Assembly (NCBI GenBank): GCA_002471345.1
Contig: DKPS01000195.1
Coordinates: 75,361 to 139,360 of the forward strand
Length of the DNA: 64,000 nt
From: Saprospiraceae bacterium UBA7328
Lineage (GTDB): Bacteria; Bacteroidota; Bacteroidia; Chitinophagales; Saprospiraceae
Direction: 5' to 3'
This document shows, piece after piece, positions 54,701-63,691 of the stretch (position 1 is its first letter; every line of letters starts with the position of its first letter). The position numbers and the translations under genes are program-made. The notes beneath the pieces were generated by a model, which saw only the letters and a list, made by a program, of their open reading frames with translations, made no database searches and was not told where the DNA came from.

Positions 54701-54931
54701 ATGTCTTTAGCATATGTACTTCCAGAAAGTATCTTAAGCAAAACTCCATTCGGAAGATTAGGGATAACAATTTCTGGAGAGAATATGTGGTACAAAGCTC
54801 CTAATATTCCAAAGGGAATGAACTTTGATCCTGAGATAATCAGTACAGGTGTAGGTAATGGTAGAGGATTGGATTTCCGTACAGCTCCAACAGCGAGAAA
54901 ATACGGTATCACATTAAATGCCACTTTCTAA
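51725..54931 (+). CDS. SusC/RagA family TonB-linked outer membrane protein (pair 2)
   Basis: A 1068-residue TonB-dependent transporter with signal peptide (about 1-20), CarboxypepD_reg-like domain (about 22-95, VTGIVLDDTGESLIGANVLV), plug domain (about 115-250, with QPLFVVDGVPF and SILKGLSATVLYGEAGRNGVVLVTTKNG) and a barrel ending GITLNATF, the terminal Phe typical of outer-membrane proteins. It is diverged from pair 1 and takes the longer SusC form. A SusD-like gene starts 34 bases downstream and a lipoprotein gene after that. Substrate unknown. Confidence 0.96.
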   Translation: MKRFTLLLFALIFSVGAMMAQRTVTGIVLDDTGESLIGANVLVKGTTTGTVTDIDGSYSIDVPDGSNTLVISSVGYTTEEFDVTGLTTLDVTLSTGELLSEIVVTGLGIKKEKKALGYGVTTLDSKDLTARQETDVARLLRGKATGVDITQTSGLAGSGTNIVIRGYSTITGSNQPLFVVDGVPFNTDTNTGSQGFGSGGATASSRFLDLDPNTIEEISILKGLSATVLYGEAGRNGVVLVTTKNGSSVDDQKKMEITVNQGLFQSEIANLPDYQNTYGNGFNAGFGWFFSNWGAAFDDLRPSSYGSDYRGEENGQVLITHPLDQAQYYDDFGDEFRDAKYPYQPYESLENFFDPGFSSNTSVSIQSRLGSNSSLSATYSFLTEEGFTPRKDDRNGNTRSNFLDKHNFGLGARTKLSSGLNVRGSFNYVSTARETPLTGTAFGGDGNGLFGALVFTPRSVDLNNLPYQSPVDGSNVYYRRGSPIQNPLWTLNNAGQNEDVQRFFSTMEGTYDVNDNLTVLYRLGLDNYTQKNQRYINRGGARAPDGELSSFNTSNRITDQLLNLLYNFELNEDLSIDGVVGVNSRRNVNKINGIISTNQFVYGLVRHSNFIDNNSFDAVTEENTLGVFATATLGYKSFLYLNLQARNDWTSTLEPENNSVLYPSASLSFVPTDAIAGLQNNSILNYMKLRLGYGTSAGYPDPYATRNVLNTRTNQFVTNSGQILNTNGVSSTLGNRNLTNELFVEIEGGVEARFLNNRVGLDLSIYDKTSQDLIIALPLDPATGATSTTVNAAEVQNKGIELGLDITPVVVGDFSWDLTLNYTKISSKVNKIFEGIERVYVEGFGTLGNYAIPGEPFGAIYGQQFQRDDQNRIVVDGQGGYVRGGFGVIGDPNPEFTANWINNFSFKGLSLGFQWQYIHGGQLYSSTVGALLARGNTIDSDFDRAVPIVLPNAANTDGTPNNKQVYVGDEAFATFFTAEGAILDATVLRLRQMSLAYVLPESILSKTPFGRLGITISGENMWYKAPNIPKGMNFDPEIISTGVGNGRGLDFRTAPTARKYGITLNATF

Positions 54932-54965
54932 ATAATATTCACATCTGAATAGATAAAATAAGAAT

Positions 54966-56672
54966 ATGAAATTTATAAATAAATTAATAATAATCTTACT
55001 TGTTATAGGTCTAGGTGCCTGCAGTGATATTTTGGACCTGGATCTTCAGGATAATCCAAATGCTGTAACACCAGAGAATGCAAGTTTGAATGACTTATAC
55101 AACAGTGTTCAATTGAACTTTGTTGGTACTTTTTTAAGTGCACAATTTACTGCAGGAGCTGCAGCCAGAATGTATCATGCTGGTGGAGGAACCTATGAAG
55201 ATTTTGCACCAGCTGAGCAGCTTGATGGTCTGTGGACAAATGCTTACACAAACTTATTTCCAGATATTGAAGCCTTGTTGGCTATAGCTGAACCTAATGG
55301 ATTTGATATTCATGCAGGATCTGCCAAAATAATGAAAGCATACACAATGCTTACATTGGTGGATATGCTAGGAAATGTTCCAAATTCACAAGCTCTTCAG
55401 GGAACTGATCAGATTTCACCATCTGCAGATGCTGATAGCGATGTTTATTCATCTGCTTTAGCACTTTTAGATGAAGCGATAGGCCAACTTAGTGGTTCAT
55501 CTGCAAGTAGCCCTTCTTTCGAAGGATTCTTTGGTGGAGATGCATCACAATGGGTTAGAGCTGCAAATACATTGAAATTTAAGTCAGCCATGAATATGAG
55601 AGATGCATCTACTATTAACTCTTTGGTGAGTAGTAATAGTGTAATTGCATCAAGCGATGACGATTTTGAAGCACAGTTTGGTAGTCAAAGAGCAAATCCA
55701 AACTCTAGACACTGGATGTATAATAATCACTATGAGGCGAATGATGGAAATTACTTGTCGAATTATTTCATGTGGTTATTAAATGGTGATAAAGTAGGAT
55801 CTTCAGGAGCTGCTATAACAGATCCAAGATCTAGATATTACTTCTATAGAAAAGTTGAAGATGCTGGTGCTCAGGATCAGACAACTTATTCTTGTCACTT
55901 TTCTATATTCCCTGACCAAACTGCAACACCAGCACATTGGGAGGCAACTAGTCCTAACGTACCTTATTGTATTATACCAAATACAGGGTATTCAGGAAGA
56001 GATCACTTAAATCCTGATGGAATTCCACCGGATGGTCCTATCCGTACTTCTTATGGATTATATCCAGGAGGTGGACAATTTGATGATGAGTCTTTTGGAG
56101 ACACACGTCAGGCTGGTACATCTGGTGGACTAGGTGCAGGAATTGTTCCTATCATGTTGTCTTCAATGATGGATTTGATGAGAGCTGAGGCTGCATTAAA
56201 CCTTAATACAAATGATGATGCTAGGGCTTTATTGGAAAGTGGAATTAGAGCATCAATGGCAAAAGTTGTTTCATTTGAAAGTCTAGTTCCTGCTACAATG
56301 GGTGATCAAAGAGAGCTTAGAGATGGCAGCAGTGGTACTGTTCAAGATTTATATGGTGCTACACCAGCTCGAATTGACAACTATGTTGCAGGTGTTTTAG
56401 AATTGTATGATGCTGCAGATGCTGATGGTAAATTAGATTTAGTTGTAAAAGAGCAAATGATTGCCTCATGGGGTAATGGTGTAGAGGCTTACAACTTATA
56501 CAAAAGAACAGGAAAGCCAAATAACATGCAGCCTGCATTGGAAGCTGTTTATGGTGATTTTCCACGTTCATTCTTTTTACCTGCAATTCACGTAACAAGA
56601 AACGGTAATGCAAGCCAGAAGGCTTTCACTGATCGTGTATTTTGGGATGATGGATCAGTTGATCTGTATTAA
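54966..56672 (+). CDS. SusD-like lipoprotein (SusD/RagB-like group 2, pair 2)
   Basis: A 568-residue outer-membrane lipoprotein (lipobox LGAC, Cys20). It starts with the group 2 pattern DLQDNPNAVTPENASLNDLYNS and contains AKIMKAYTMLTLVDMLGNVPNS, an internal segment with AANTLKFKSAMNMRD, and a closing VKEQMIASWGNGVEAYNLYKRTG before PRSFFLPAIHVTRN. This is the longer SusD-like form that often pairs with longer SusC proteins. It delivers ligand to the adjacent transporter. The lipoprotein gene follows 25 bases later. Confidence 0.93.
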   Translation: MKFINKLIIILLVIGLGACSDILDLDLQDNPNAVTPENASLNDLYNSVQLNFVGTFLSAQFTAGAAARMYHAGGGTYEDFAPAEQLDGLWTNAYTNLFPDIEALLAIAEPNGFDIHAGSAKIMKAYTMLTLVDMLGNVPNSQALQGTDQISPSADADSDVYSSALALLDEAIGQLSGSSASSPSFEGFFGGDASQWVRAANTLKFKSAMNMRDASTINSLVSSNSVIASSDDDFEAQFGSQRANPNSRHWMYNNHYEANDGNYLSNYFMWLLNGDKVGSSGAAITDPRSRYYFYRKVEDAGAQDQTTYSCHFSIFPDQTATPAHWEATSPNVPYCIIPNTGYSGRDHLNPDGIPPDGPIRTSYGLYPGGGQFDDESFGDTRQAGTSGGLGAGIVPIMLSSMMDLMRAEAALNLNTNDDARALLESGIRASMAKVVSFESLVPATMGDQRELRDGSSGTVQDLYGATPARIDNYVAGVLELYDAADADGKLDLVVKEQMIASWGNGVEAYNLYKRTGKPNNMQPALEAVYGDFPRSFFLPAIHVTRNGNASQKAFTDRVFWDDGSVDLY

Positions 56673-56697
56673 TCACATATAAATCGAATAAATTATT

Positions 56698-57624
56698 ATG
56701 AAAATTATTAATAAAATAATGGTAATGTTCGCGATACTACTTGTAGTATCATCATGTGAAGATGAGAACAGACTTCCATTAGTGGTTTTAGATACCGTAG
56801 AAAAAGGAGCTTATCCTAGATTAATAGATCAAACCGATAAGTTAATTAACTTGTTTGATATAGCAGGATCCTCCTATACTTATAACATTGAATTTGTAGA
56901 TGAAGAAGGAGGGGCTTTGGTTTCTCAATATGTTCTTGATCTAGTCTATGATGACAATGATCCATCTAATGGTGACAATAGTTCAGGACCAAATGAATAT
57001 TTGGTAATTCCTTCGAGTGCTTTTTCTCAAGGAGCAAATGGATTTTTGCAAGCACCTACGATTTCAATATCGGGTAGTGATGCACTTGCTGCTGCTGGTG
57101 TTTCTGCAGATCAAGTAACTGCAGGTGACAATTTTAACTTTGTAGGAAGAGTAGAATTAACTGATGGAAGAACATTCTCTCAGTCCAATTCATCTGCTAC
57201 TGTTGTCGGACCTGCTTTCCAAGGACACTTCAACTTTACAATGCCAGCTTCTTGTCCATCTGATTTGACAGGGACGTATGATTATACAACAACTAACATG
57301 TGGTGTGATGCATCAGCTAGCATTTCAGGTACGGTTGATGTTGAAGCTTTAGGTGGCGGAGTTTACAACTTGAGTGACTGGGCTTTGGGTTCTTACGTAA
57401 CGTGCTACGGCGGCGGTACGGCTGGAGGATCAATGTCATTTACAGATGTTTGCCTTGAAGTGACAGTTAATAGTGGAGTTGATGGATTTGGTGATACATG
57501 GACTTTTGAGTCTTCTGTATCAGGAAATGAGTGGACTATTGATTATGTGAATACTTATGGTGAATCTGCTTCTTCCATATTGTTTTATCCAGGAGGTGCT
57601 GATTGGCCTATTACTGTGAAATAG
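56698..57624 (+). CDS. Accessory surface lipoprotein of SusC/D operon 2, unknown function
   Basis: A 308-residue lipoprotein (lipobox VSSC, Cys20). The body is beta-rich with no recognised catalytic motif; there is a possible Ig-like segment (about 40-170) with DLVYDDNDPSNGDNSSGPN, then a Gly/Ser/aromatic-rich C-terminal domain with four Cys (SCPSDL, WCDASAS, TCYGG, DVCLEV) that could form two disulfides. By position it is a surface binding or accessory protein to the SusC/D pair, as in many such operons (inference). A strong terminator follows 27 bases after its stop. Confidence 0.82.
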   Translation: MKIINKIMVMFAILLVVSSCEDENRLPLVVLDTVEKGAYPRLIDQTDKLINLFDIAGSSYTYNIEFVDEEGGALVSQYVLDLVYDDNDPSNGDNSSGPNEYLVIPSSAFSQGANGFLQAPTISISGSDALAAAGVSADQVTAGDNFNFVGRVELTDGRTFSQSNSSATVVGPAFQGHFNFTMPASCPSDLTGTYDYTTTNMWCDASASISGTVDVEALGGGVYNLSDWALGSYVTCYGGGTAGGSMSFTDVCLEVTVNSGVDGFGDTWTFESSVSGNEWTIDYVNTYGESASSILFYPGGADWPITVK

Positions 57625-57651
57625 AAAATTTTATATTTTCAGCATAAGAAG

Positions 57652-57684
57652 CCATATCCAATTAATTTTGGATATGGTTTTTTT
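57652..57684 (+). terminator. Rho-independent terminator after SusC/D operon 2
   Basis: Perfect 10-bp stem CCATATCCAA (57652-57661) / TTGGATATGG (57668-57677), 6-base loop, then seven T. The next gene starts just 16 bases later. Confidence 0.88.
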
Positions 57685-57700
57685 ATTTAAACTATACTAT

Positions 57701-59359
57701 ATGATTAAGATCTGGTTTATAATATTTTTACTTTTCAAAGTTCAAACAGTTTTTGGTCAAAATACTGTAGGAACTATAAGTTGGGATAAAGAGCAATCAC
57801 TAGAAGGGTATAATATGATTTATCCTCATAATCAATCTACAGTTTTCTTACTAAATAATTGTGGAGAGACCATACACTCATGGACTGATGAAGACAATTT
57901 TAGACCTGGGAATACAGCATATTTATTAAAAAATGGATATTTAGTAAAAACGAAACGAGGGAATTCTCCAATTAATGATCCTATTTGGGCAGGAGGAGGA
58001 GGAGAATTTGTCGAGATTAGAGATTGGGAAAATAATTTAATATCTTCTTATTTCTTAAACGATAGTACAGCTCGATTGCATCATGATGTGGCCGTCATAG
58101 ACAATGGAAATATTCTTATGGTTGCTTGGGAGCTGAAGTCCAAAGAAGAAGCAATAGAAGCGGGGCGACGCCTAGATCTTTTGGCAAATGATGTATTATG
58201 GTCTGAAATGATTTTGGAGTGGAATCCATTTACAGATGAGATTATCTGGGAATGGCACGCTTGGGATCATCTAATCCAAGAAAATGATAGCCTATCTCAA
58301 AATTTCGGAAAAGTAAGTGAGCATCCGGAATTAATTGATATCAATTATGATGAACATGATGGGCACCAGGATTGGCTACATATTAATAGCATTGACTATA
58401 ATTCAGACTTAGATCAAATAGTTGTAAGTGTGCCATATTTCAATGAGTTATGGATTATAGACCACTCCACAAATATTACAGAAGCTGCTTCACATTCAGG
58501 TGGTACTAGTGGAAAAGGTGGTGACATAATCTATAGATGGGGAAACCCAGCTGCCTATGGCTCTGGAGACATTAATGATAAGATGTTGTTTTTTCAACAC
58601 GATGTGAAGTGGGTTGTTAATGAAAGTAATGGAAGCCTAAATAATTCTAATCAAATAAGCCTATACAATAACAGAGTCAATGACAGATACTCGAGTATTA
58701 ATCAAATTCAAACCGATTTCAATTTTGCTACGAATACTTATGAATTAGTTGATGGTGTCTTTGGACCTGAGGATTTTGAAAGCACAATTGTACATCCTGA
58801 TACATTGGATATCACATTATCCACAGGGCTATCTAGTGCACAATATTTACCTAATGGAAACACTTTGACATTATCAGGGAGATGGGGCTATGCATATGAA
58901 TTGAATTCAAATAACGAAGTTGTTTGGGAGTATAGGGTTCCTTTACTTGGAGGATCTCCAGTAGATCAAGGAACTGATTTAACGGTAAATAACAATATTA
59001 CATTTAGAATGGATCGTTACTCTTTGGATTTTCCTGCTTTTATAGGTAAGGATTTACCTCCTGGACAACGATTAGAATTAATCCCAAATTCTTTGGTATG
59101 TGACGTTATATCTGATACTGAGGATTTTGAAATTAATTCAAGCGATATTCGGTTATTGGGTAATCCAACATATAATGACTTAAATCTAATCTCAGAAAGA
59201 GATGGAGGTATAGAGATTATTGATTCTAGAGGATCTTATAGGAAACGAATTGAAGTTAAAAGAGGTTATAATAGTATTGATTTAAAAGAATTTTCTAGTG
59301 GAATGATATTTCTTAAATCTACCAATGGAGAAATCTTAAAGTTTGTTTTGCTCAGATAA
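57701..59359 (+). CDS. Arylsulfotransferase-like (ASST) protein with T9SS sorting domain
   Basis: About 552 residues from the ATG at 57701, which opens the signal peptide MIKIWFIIFLLFKVQTVFG; the TTG at 57668 lies inside the terminator and is rejected. The middle is a beta-propeller of the arylsulfotransferase type: GYNMIYPHNQSTVFLLNNCG, LHHDVAVIDNGNILMVAWE, WEWHAWDHL, the DWLHINSIDYN block, FQHDVKWV and LSSAQYLPNGNTLTLSGRWG. Characterised ASST enzymes transfer sulfate between phenolic compounds through a catalytic His; here several His fit but I do not assign one. A C-terminal T9SS-like domain (LLGNPTYNDLNLIS ... SSGMIFLKS) predicts surface secretion. Operon with the FG-GAP gene that starts 16 bases after its stop. 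Confidence 0.83.
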   Translation: MIKIWFIIFLLFKVQTVFGQNTVGTISWDKEQSLEGYNMIYPHNQSTVFLLNNCGETIHSWTDEDNFRPGNTAYLLKNGYLVKTKRGNSPINDPIWAGGGGEFVEIRDWENNLISSYFLNDSTARLHHDVAVIDNGNILMVAWELKSKEEAIEAGRRLDLLANDVLWSEMILEWNPFTDEIIWEWHAWDHLIQENDSLSQNFGKVSEHPELIDINYDEHDGHQDWLHINSIDYNSDLDQIVVSVPYFNELWIIDHSTNITEAASHSGGTSGKGGDIIYRWGNPAAYGSGDINDKMLFFQHDVKWVVNESNGSLNNSNQISLYNNRVNDRYSSINQIQTDFNFATNTYELVDGVFGPEDFESTIVHPDTLDITLSTGLSSAQYLPNGNTLTLSGRWGYAYELNSNNEVVWEYRVPLLGGSPVDQGTDLTVNNNITFRMDRYSLDFPAFIGKDLPPGQRLELIPNSLVCDVISDTEDFEINSSDIRLLGNPTYNDLNLISERDGGIEIIDSRGSYRKRIEVKRGYNSIDLKEFSSGMIFLKSTNGEILKFVLLR

Positions 59360-59375
59360 GAGAATTTATTGGTTC

Positions 59376-62300
59376 ATGATGTTTAGGATTTACAACTCAC
59401 TAATCTTACTAGTTTTCATAACTCATTTTACAGCTGCTCAGAATAGTCCAGTATTTGAAGAAGTTAGTAGCAAAGTATCAGGTATTACATTTCAAAATAC
59501 TATTCAAGAAAACCTTTCATCACAAGAGAACCTTTTCGACTTTGATTATTTCTATAATGGAGCTGGAGTTGGAGTAGGTGATATTAATAATGATGGCCTT
59601 CTAGACTTGATATTTTGTGGAAATCAGCAACCCAATGAACTTTATATTAATAAAGGCAATAATCAATTCAAAAAACTTGAAGGGGCATTAAATGTTGATG
59701 GAAAGAAATATTGGTCCAATGGTGTAACGATCGTTGATATTAACAATGATGGATATCTAGATATATACATAAGTCAAGGTGGCCCTCATGTTTCGGAAAA
59801 AAGGAAAAATTTGCTTTTTATTAATAATGGAGAACTGACTTTCACAGAATCCGCATCATTATATGGTCTAGACGATGAAGGCATTAGTACACAGTCTGCC
59901 TTTTTTGATTTTGATAAAGATGGAGATTTGGATTGTGTTGTGATGAATGAGAATAGCTTTTATGGCAGAGACCCAATAAGTTTTTATCAGGATGTAGGTG
60001 AGAATGAAGATGATTTTTGGAGAAGTTGTAGCCATTTCTATATTAATGAGGGCGGAAAGTTTAAGGATGCAACTGCTGATGTAGGACTTCTTAAACCAAG
60101 TTTTGGTCTTGGTCTATCCGTATCTGATATCAATCATGATGGCTGGATAGATATCTATATAGCTAATGACTACTACATTCCTGACGCCATGTATATCAAT
60201 AATAAAAATGGCACATTTAGTGATCAAATAAAAGAGAGAACCGATCAAATATCCTTTTATGGAATGGGAGTGGATATTGCAGATATTAATAATGATGGAA
60301 GTCAAGACATATTTGTCCTAGATATGGCGTCAAGTGATCACTACAGGTCCAAAACCTTAATGCGGTCCATGAATGTCTCTAATTTTAGATTATTAGTAGA
60401 ATCATTGAGGTTTCCGCACCAATATATGTTCAATTCACTTCAACTAGCTGATGAGAATGAGAAATTCTATAACGTCTCACAATTCAGTGGAATTGCTAAA
60501 ACGGATTGGAGTTGGTCTGTTCTTATGAATGATTTTGACCTGGACGGGCATAAAGATATTTTTATTACGAATGGTTATAGAAGATATGCTCTTGACAATG
60601 ATTTTCAGAATGAAGTTGCGACTGTCCAACGGACATATCAAGGATCAGTTCCTCTCAGCGAAAAGAAGAGACTATATGATTCTATGCCAACAGAGGCTCT
60701 CTCTAACGTGATTTATCAAAATCAAGGGAATACTTCATTCAATGATGTTACAGGTGATTGGGGCTTAAGTAAACCGACTTATTCAAATGGTGCAGCAGTA
60801 GGTGATTTTGACAATGATGGTGATTTTGATTTAGTGATCAACAATATTGATGAAGAGGCTTCTCTATACATAAATAAGTCAATAGAAAATGGTAGAGGAA
60901 ATTTCATAAAAATAGTAGATAAAGAAGGTGACCCTTTCTTTTCAGCGACAATAAAGCTAGATGATGGTACTAAACAATTTGCTGAATCAAAGACTGTTAG
61001 AGGGTATATGTCTTCTTCAGAAGAAGGTGTTTTTTTTGGTCTCGGATCGAGAAAAAGAATTGAAGAATTAGAAGTCAGATGGACAGATGGCTCTATACTC
61101 AAAAAGAAAAAAGTCAAAGCAAACCAAATTCTTACAGTTTCTAAACCCAATAAAAAGAAAGGTTCGAAAACCAAGGAAGAGGTGACTCAAGATTATTTGG
61201 CAATTGACCCAAGAGATATTGGAATTGATTTTTCCCATAATGAAAATGAGTATAATGATTTTTCCAAAGAGATTTTACTTCCATATAAGCAGTCCACATT
61301 AGGCCCTAATATTGTGAAAAACGATTTCAACAATGATGGTTTAGAAGACATATTTATTCTAGGGGCATCTGGCCAATCTAACCAACTATATGTACAGACT
61401 TCTGAATCATGGGAAAATGTGCCACTTCCAATTTTTGAAGAGGATAAACAATTTGAAGACTTAGATGCAATATTTTTTGATCTTAATAGTGATGGATGGA
61501 ACGATATTTATATGATAACAGGTGGTAATGAAAAGAGACGAGGTGATACCATCTATAATGATCGGATATACATCAATGACAGCGGAAAGGGATTTCATAG
61601 GCACCAGTCTTTAGTTTTAGATCAATTACAATTCAGTGGCAAGGATGGAGAAGTGATTGATTTTGATGAAGATGGTGATGATGATCTTGTTATTGCCAAT
61701 AGAATTGTACCTCAAATGTACCCTTACTCAGCACCTTCTTTCATTTTCGAAAATAGAGAAGGAAAACTGGTGAATGTTACAAAAGATATTGCACCAGAAT
61801 TGAGAAAATTTGGAATTATTAATGACTTGGAAGTTGTAGATATTAATAGTGATGGGACAGAGGATTTCATAGCTGTTGGAGAGTGGTCTTCTATCGGAAT
61901 ATTCATTAATAAGAATGGCCAATTCGCAAATATGGCACAGAAGTATGGAGTGGATAATAATAAGGGGTGGTGGTATTCAGTGACTGAAGTAAATATTTCT
62001 AAGGATAATCAACCAGATTTCATTGTTGGAAATATCGGCCTCAATTCAAAATATAAATCCAGTAAGGAAAATCCTCTTCGGGTGTATGCAGGAGATATGG
62101 ATGAAAATGGCACTTGGGATTTAGTACTTAGCAAGAAATACAAGGATAAGTATGTACCGTTCAGAGGGAAGGAATGCTCTACTCAACAGATGCCTTTTGT
62201 AAGCGAAAAATTCCCTACTTATGATCTTTTTGCCACGGCAAGTATAGAAGATGTTTATGGCGAAGGCTTAGATAAATCTTATGAAAAGCAAGTGAATACA

Positions 62301-62648
62301 TTTTATTCTATTGCTCTAATTAGTCAAGGTGATAGATATGAAATAGAAAGATTACCAGTTGAAGCTCAATATTTCCCTGTCTTGGATGGAGTTGTTGTTA
62401 AAGATGATATAATTCTTGCAGGTAATATTTATAATACTGAGGTTGAGACACCTAGATTGGACATGGGAAGGGGCGTTGCTCTTTCTATCTTGGATGATCA
62501 GTTCATGTTATCTACCTCAGCCCAATCTGGATTGACCCTTGATGAAAATGTAAAGACTCTAGAAGCTTTTTATCATCGAGGAAAAAACAAGACCTATATA
62601 CTAGCTGGAATAAATAATGGAGCACTGAAAGTAATGGAGCTGAAATAG
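59376..62648 (+). CDS. FG-GAP/VCBS repeat protein with ASPIC/UnbV domain (CRTAC1-like), exported
   Basis: About 1090 residues from the ATG at 59376 (59379 is equally possible); the TTG at 59343 is rejected because the signal peptide MMFRIYNSLILLVF begins later. At least ten Ca-binding propeller repeats of the type D-x-N-x-D-G are visible (GDINNDGLLDL, DINNDGYLDIY, DFDKDGDLD, DLDGHKD, GDFDNDGDFDL, FNNDGLED, FDLNSDGWND), in two blocks. Between them is an ASPIC/UnbV domain (about 530-610, with GYMSSSEEGVFFGLGSRKRIEELEVRWTDGS). This architecture matches CRTAC1/RNA-binding-annotated proteins of Bacteroidota, thought to bind or transport surface ligands; no T9SS tail. Probably in operon with the ASST-like gene. 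Confidence 0.9.
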   Translation: MMFRIYNSLILLVFITHFTAAQNSPVFEEVSSKVSGITFQNTIQENLSSQENLFDFDYFYNGAGVGVGDINNDGLLDLIFCGNQQPNELYINKGNNQFKKLEGALNVDGKKYWSNGVTIVDINNDGYLDIYISQGGPHVSEKRKNLLFINNGELTFTESASLYGLDDEGISTQSAFFDFDKDGDLDCVVMNENSFYGRDPISFYQDVGENEDDFWRSCSHFYINEGGKFKDATADVGLLKPSFGLGLSVSDINHDGWIDIYIANDYYIPDAMYINNKNGTFSDQIKERTDQISFYGMGVDIADINNDGSQDIFVLDMASSDHYRSKTLMRSMNVSNFRLLVESLRFPHQYMFNSLQLADENEKFYNVSQFSGIAKTDWSWSVLMNDFDLDGHKDIFITNGYRRYALDNDFQNEVATVQRTYQGSVPLSEKKRLYDSMPTEALSNVIYQNQGNTSFNDVTGDWGLSKPTYSNGAAVGDFDNDGDFDLVINNIDEEASLYINKSIENGRGNFIKIVDKEGDPFFSATIKLDDGTKQFAESKTVRGYMSSSEEGVFFGLGSRKRIEELEVRWTDGSILKKKKVKANQILTVSKPNKKKGSKTKEEVTQDYLAIDPRDIGIDFSHNENEYNDFSKEILLPYKQSTLGPNIVKNDFNNDGLEDIFILGASGQSNQLYVQTSESWENVPLPIFEEDKQFEDLDAIFFDLNSDGWNDIYMITGGNEKRRGDTIYNDRIYINDSGKGFHRHQSLVLDQLQFSGKDGEVIDFDEDGDDDLVIANRIVPQMYPYSAPSFIFENREGKLVNVTKDIAPELRKFGIINDLEVVDINSDGTEDFIAVGEWSSIGIFINKNGQFANMAQKYGVDNNKGWWYSVTEVNISKDNQPDFIVGNIGLNSKYKSSKENPLRVYAGDMDENGTWDLVLSKKYKDKYVPFRGKECSTQQMPFVSEKFPTYDLFATASIEDVYGEGLDKSYEKQVNTFYSIALISQGDRYEIERLPVEAQYFPVLDGVVVKDDIILAGNIYNTEVETPRLDMGRGVALSILDDQFMLSTSAQSGLTLDENVKTLEAFYHRGKNKTYILAGINNGALKVMELK

Positions 62649-62654
62649 TCATTT

Positions 62655-62684
62655 ATTCATATTATATTTATTCATAATATGAAT
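62655..62684 (+). promoter_or_regulatory. Inverted repeat covering the xerC start codon
   Basis: ATTCATATTAT (62655-62665) is a perfect 11-base match to the complement of ATAATATGAAT (62674-62684), with an 8-base loop. The ATG at 62679-62681 is inside the 3' arm. In RNA this would fold over the start codon. Confidence 0.5.
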
Positions 62685-63566
62685 GTAAGTTTCTTTAAAT
62701 ACCTAGAATTCGAGAAAAGGTACTCCCCTCATACCATAAGAGCATACAAAGATGATCTTACACAATTTCAGGCATTTCTAATTTCTCTTTATGAACTGAA
62801 TGAAATTTCAAATGCTGATCATCGACAGGTTAGGTCTTGGATGGTTCACATGATGCAGAATGACTATACACCACGATCTATTAATAGAAAGATATCCGTA
62901 CTTAAGAGCTACTTCAAATACCTAAAGAAAAAGGAGTTAATTAGCTCAAACCCAATGAGTAAAATAGTGTCTCCTAAATCAAAAAAGAGACTTCCTGAAT
63001 TTATTAGAGAAAAGAGTATGAATCAATTAGATATTAATATGTCTGTAGATCAATCCTTTTCAGGAATAAGAGATTCATTGATCCTGACTTTATTATATCA
63101 AATGGGCTTGAGACGATCAGAATTGATTTCATTAACTAATCAAGATATAGATAATGATAGACTAACAGTCAAAGTGCTAGGTAAAGGAAATAAAGAAAGA
63201 CTCATACCGATTTCGCCGTCCTTGTCAGCTAATATTGACAAGTATAAAAAATTGAAAGAGGAAAACTTTGATGAGTTTTCAGATTCTCTTTTTGTCACTG
63301 ATCAGGGAAAAACCCTCTATCCTAAGTTTGTTTATAATTTGTGCACGAAATATTTAGGGTCGGTATCTTCTAATCAATACCTAGGGCCACACGTTCTCAG
63401 GCATTCGTTTGCCACACATCTAGCTAATAATGGTGCTGATCTAAACGCGATCAAAGAATTAATGGGTCATTCAAGTTTAGCAGCTACCCAAGTCTATATG
63501 CATAACACAATTGATAGGTTAAAAGAAGTGTATTCTAAGAGCCATCCGAAGGCAAAATCAGAATAA
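62679..63566 (+). CDS. xerC: Tyrosine recombinase of the XerC/XerD family
   Basis: A 295-residue site-specific recombinase that resolves chromosome dimers. N-terminal SAM-like core-binding domain (about 1-88, FEKRYSPHTIRAYKDDL) and catalytic domain (about 105-290). Active-site residues: Arg145 (MGLRRSEL), Lys169 in the GKGNKER hairpin, His238 and Arg241 (PHVLRHSFATHL), His264 (LMGHSS) and Tyr273 (TQVYMHN). Length and lack of an adjacent integron, phage or transposon make it the housekeeping Xer protein; C versus D cannot be settled here. Position just before a Thr-Tyr tRNA cluster is a familiar Bacteroidota arrangement; the ribosome hibernation factor gene often found between xer and these tRNAs is absent. 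Confidence 0.93.
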   Translation: MNVSFFKYLEFEKRYSPHTIRAYKDDLTQFQAFLISLYELNEISNADHRQVRSWMVHMMQNDYTPRSINRKISVLKSYFKYLKKKELISSNPMSKIVSPKSKKRLPEFIREKSMNQLDINMSVDQSFSGIRDSLILTLLYQMGLRRSELISLTNQDIDNDRLTVKVLGKGNKERLIPISPSLSANIDKYKKLKEENFDEFSDSLFVTDQGKTLYPKFVYNLCTKYLGSVSSNQYLGPHVLRHSFATHLANNGADLNAIKELMGHSSLAATQVYMHNTIDRLKEVYSKSHPKAKSE

Positions 63567-63660
63567 TTAAAAATTAATTTGCCCTAACGGTTTCCAAATT
63601 GTTTTATTTAACATATTTTCGCAAAACTTTTCTCGAAAAGTCGGGAAAACTATGTTTTGA

Positions 63661-63691
63661 TTTGACAAAAATGAGATAGGAAATACCTTCT
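63661..63691 (+). promoter_or_regulatory. Candidate promoter for the tRNA cluster
   Basis: TTTG (63661-63664), 19-base spacer, then TACCTTCT (63684-63691), matching the Bacteroidota TTTG-N19-TAnnTTTG promoter with two mismatches in the -7. It lies 23 bases before the first tRNA. Confidence 0.45.

Noticed and set aside
62679..63566. Xer recombinase as a phage or integron integrase next to tRNA genes
   Set aside because: The protein has housekeeping Xer length and motifs, the tRNAs are intact, and no attachment-site duplication, cassette or phage gene is visible.
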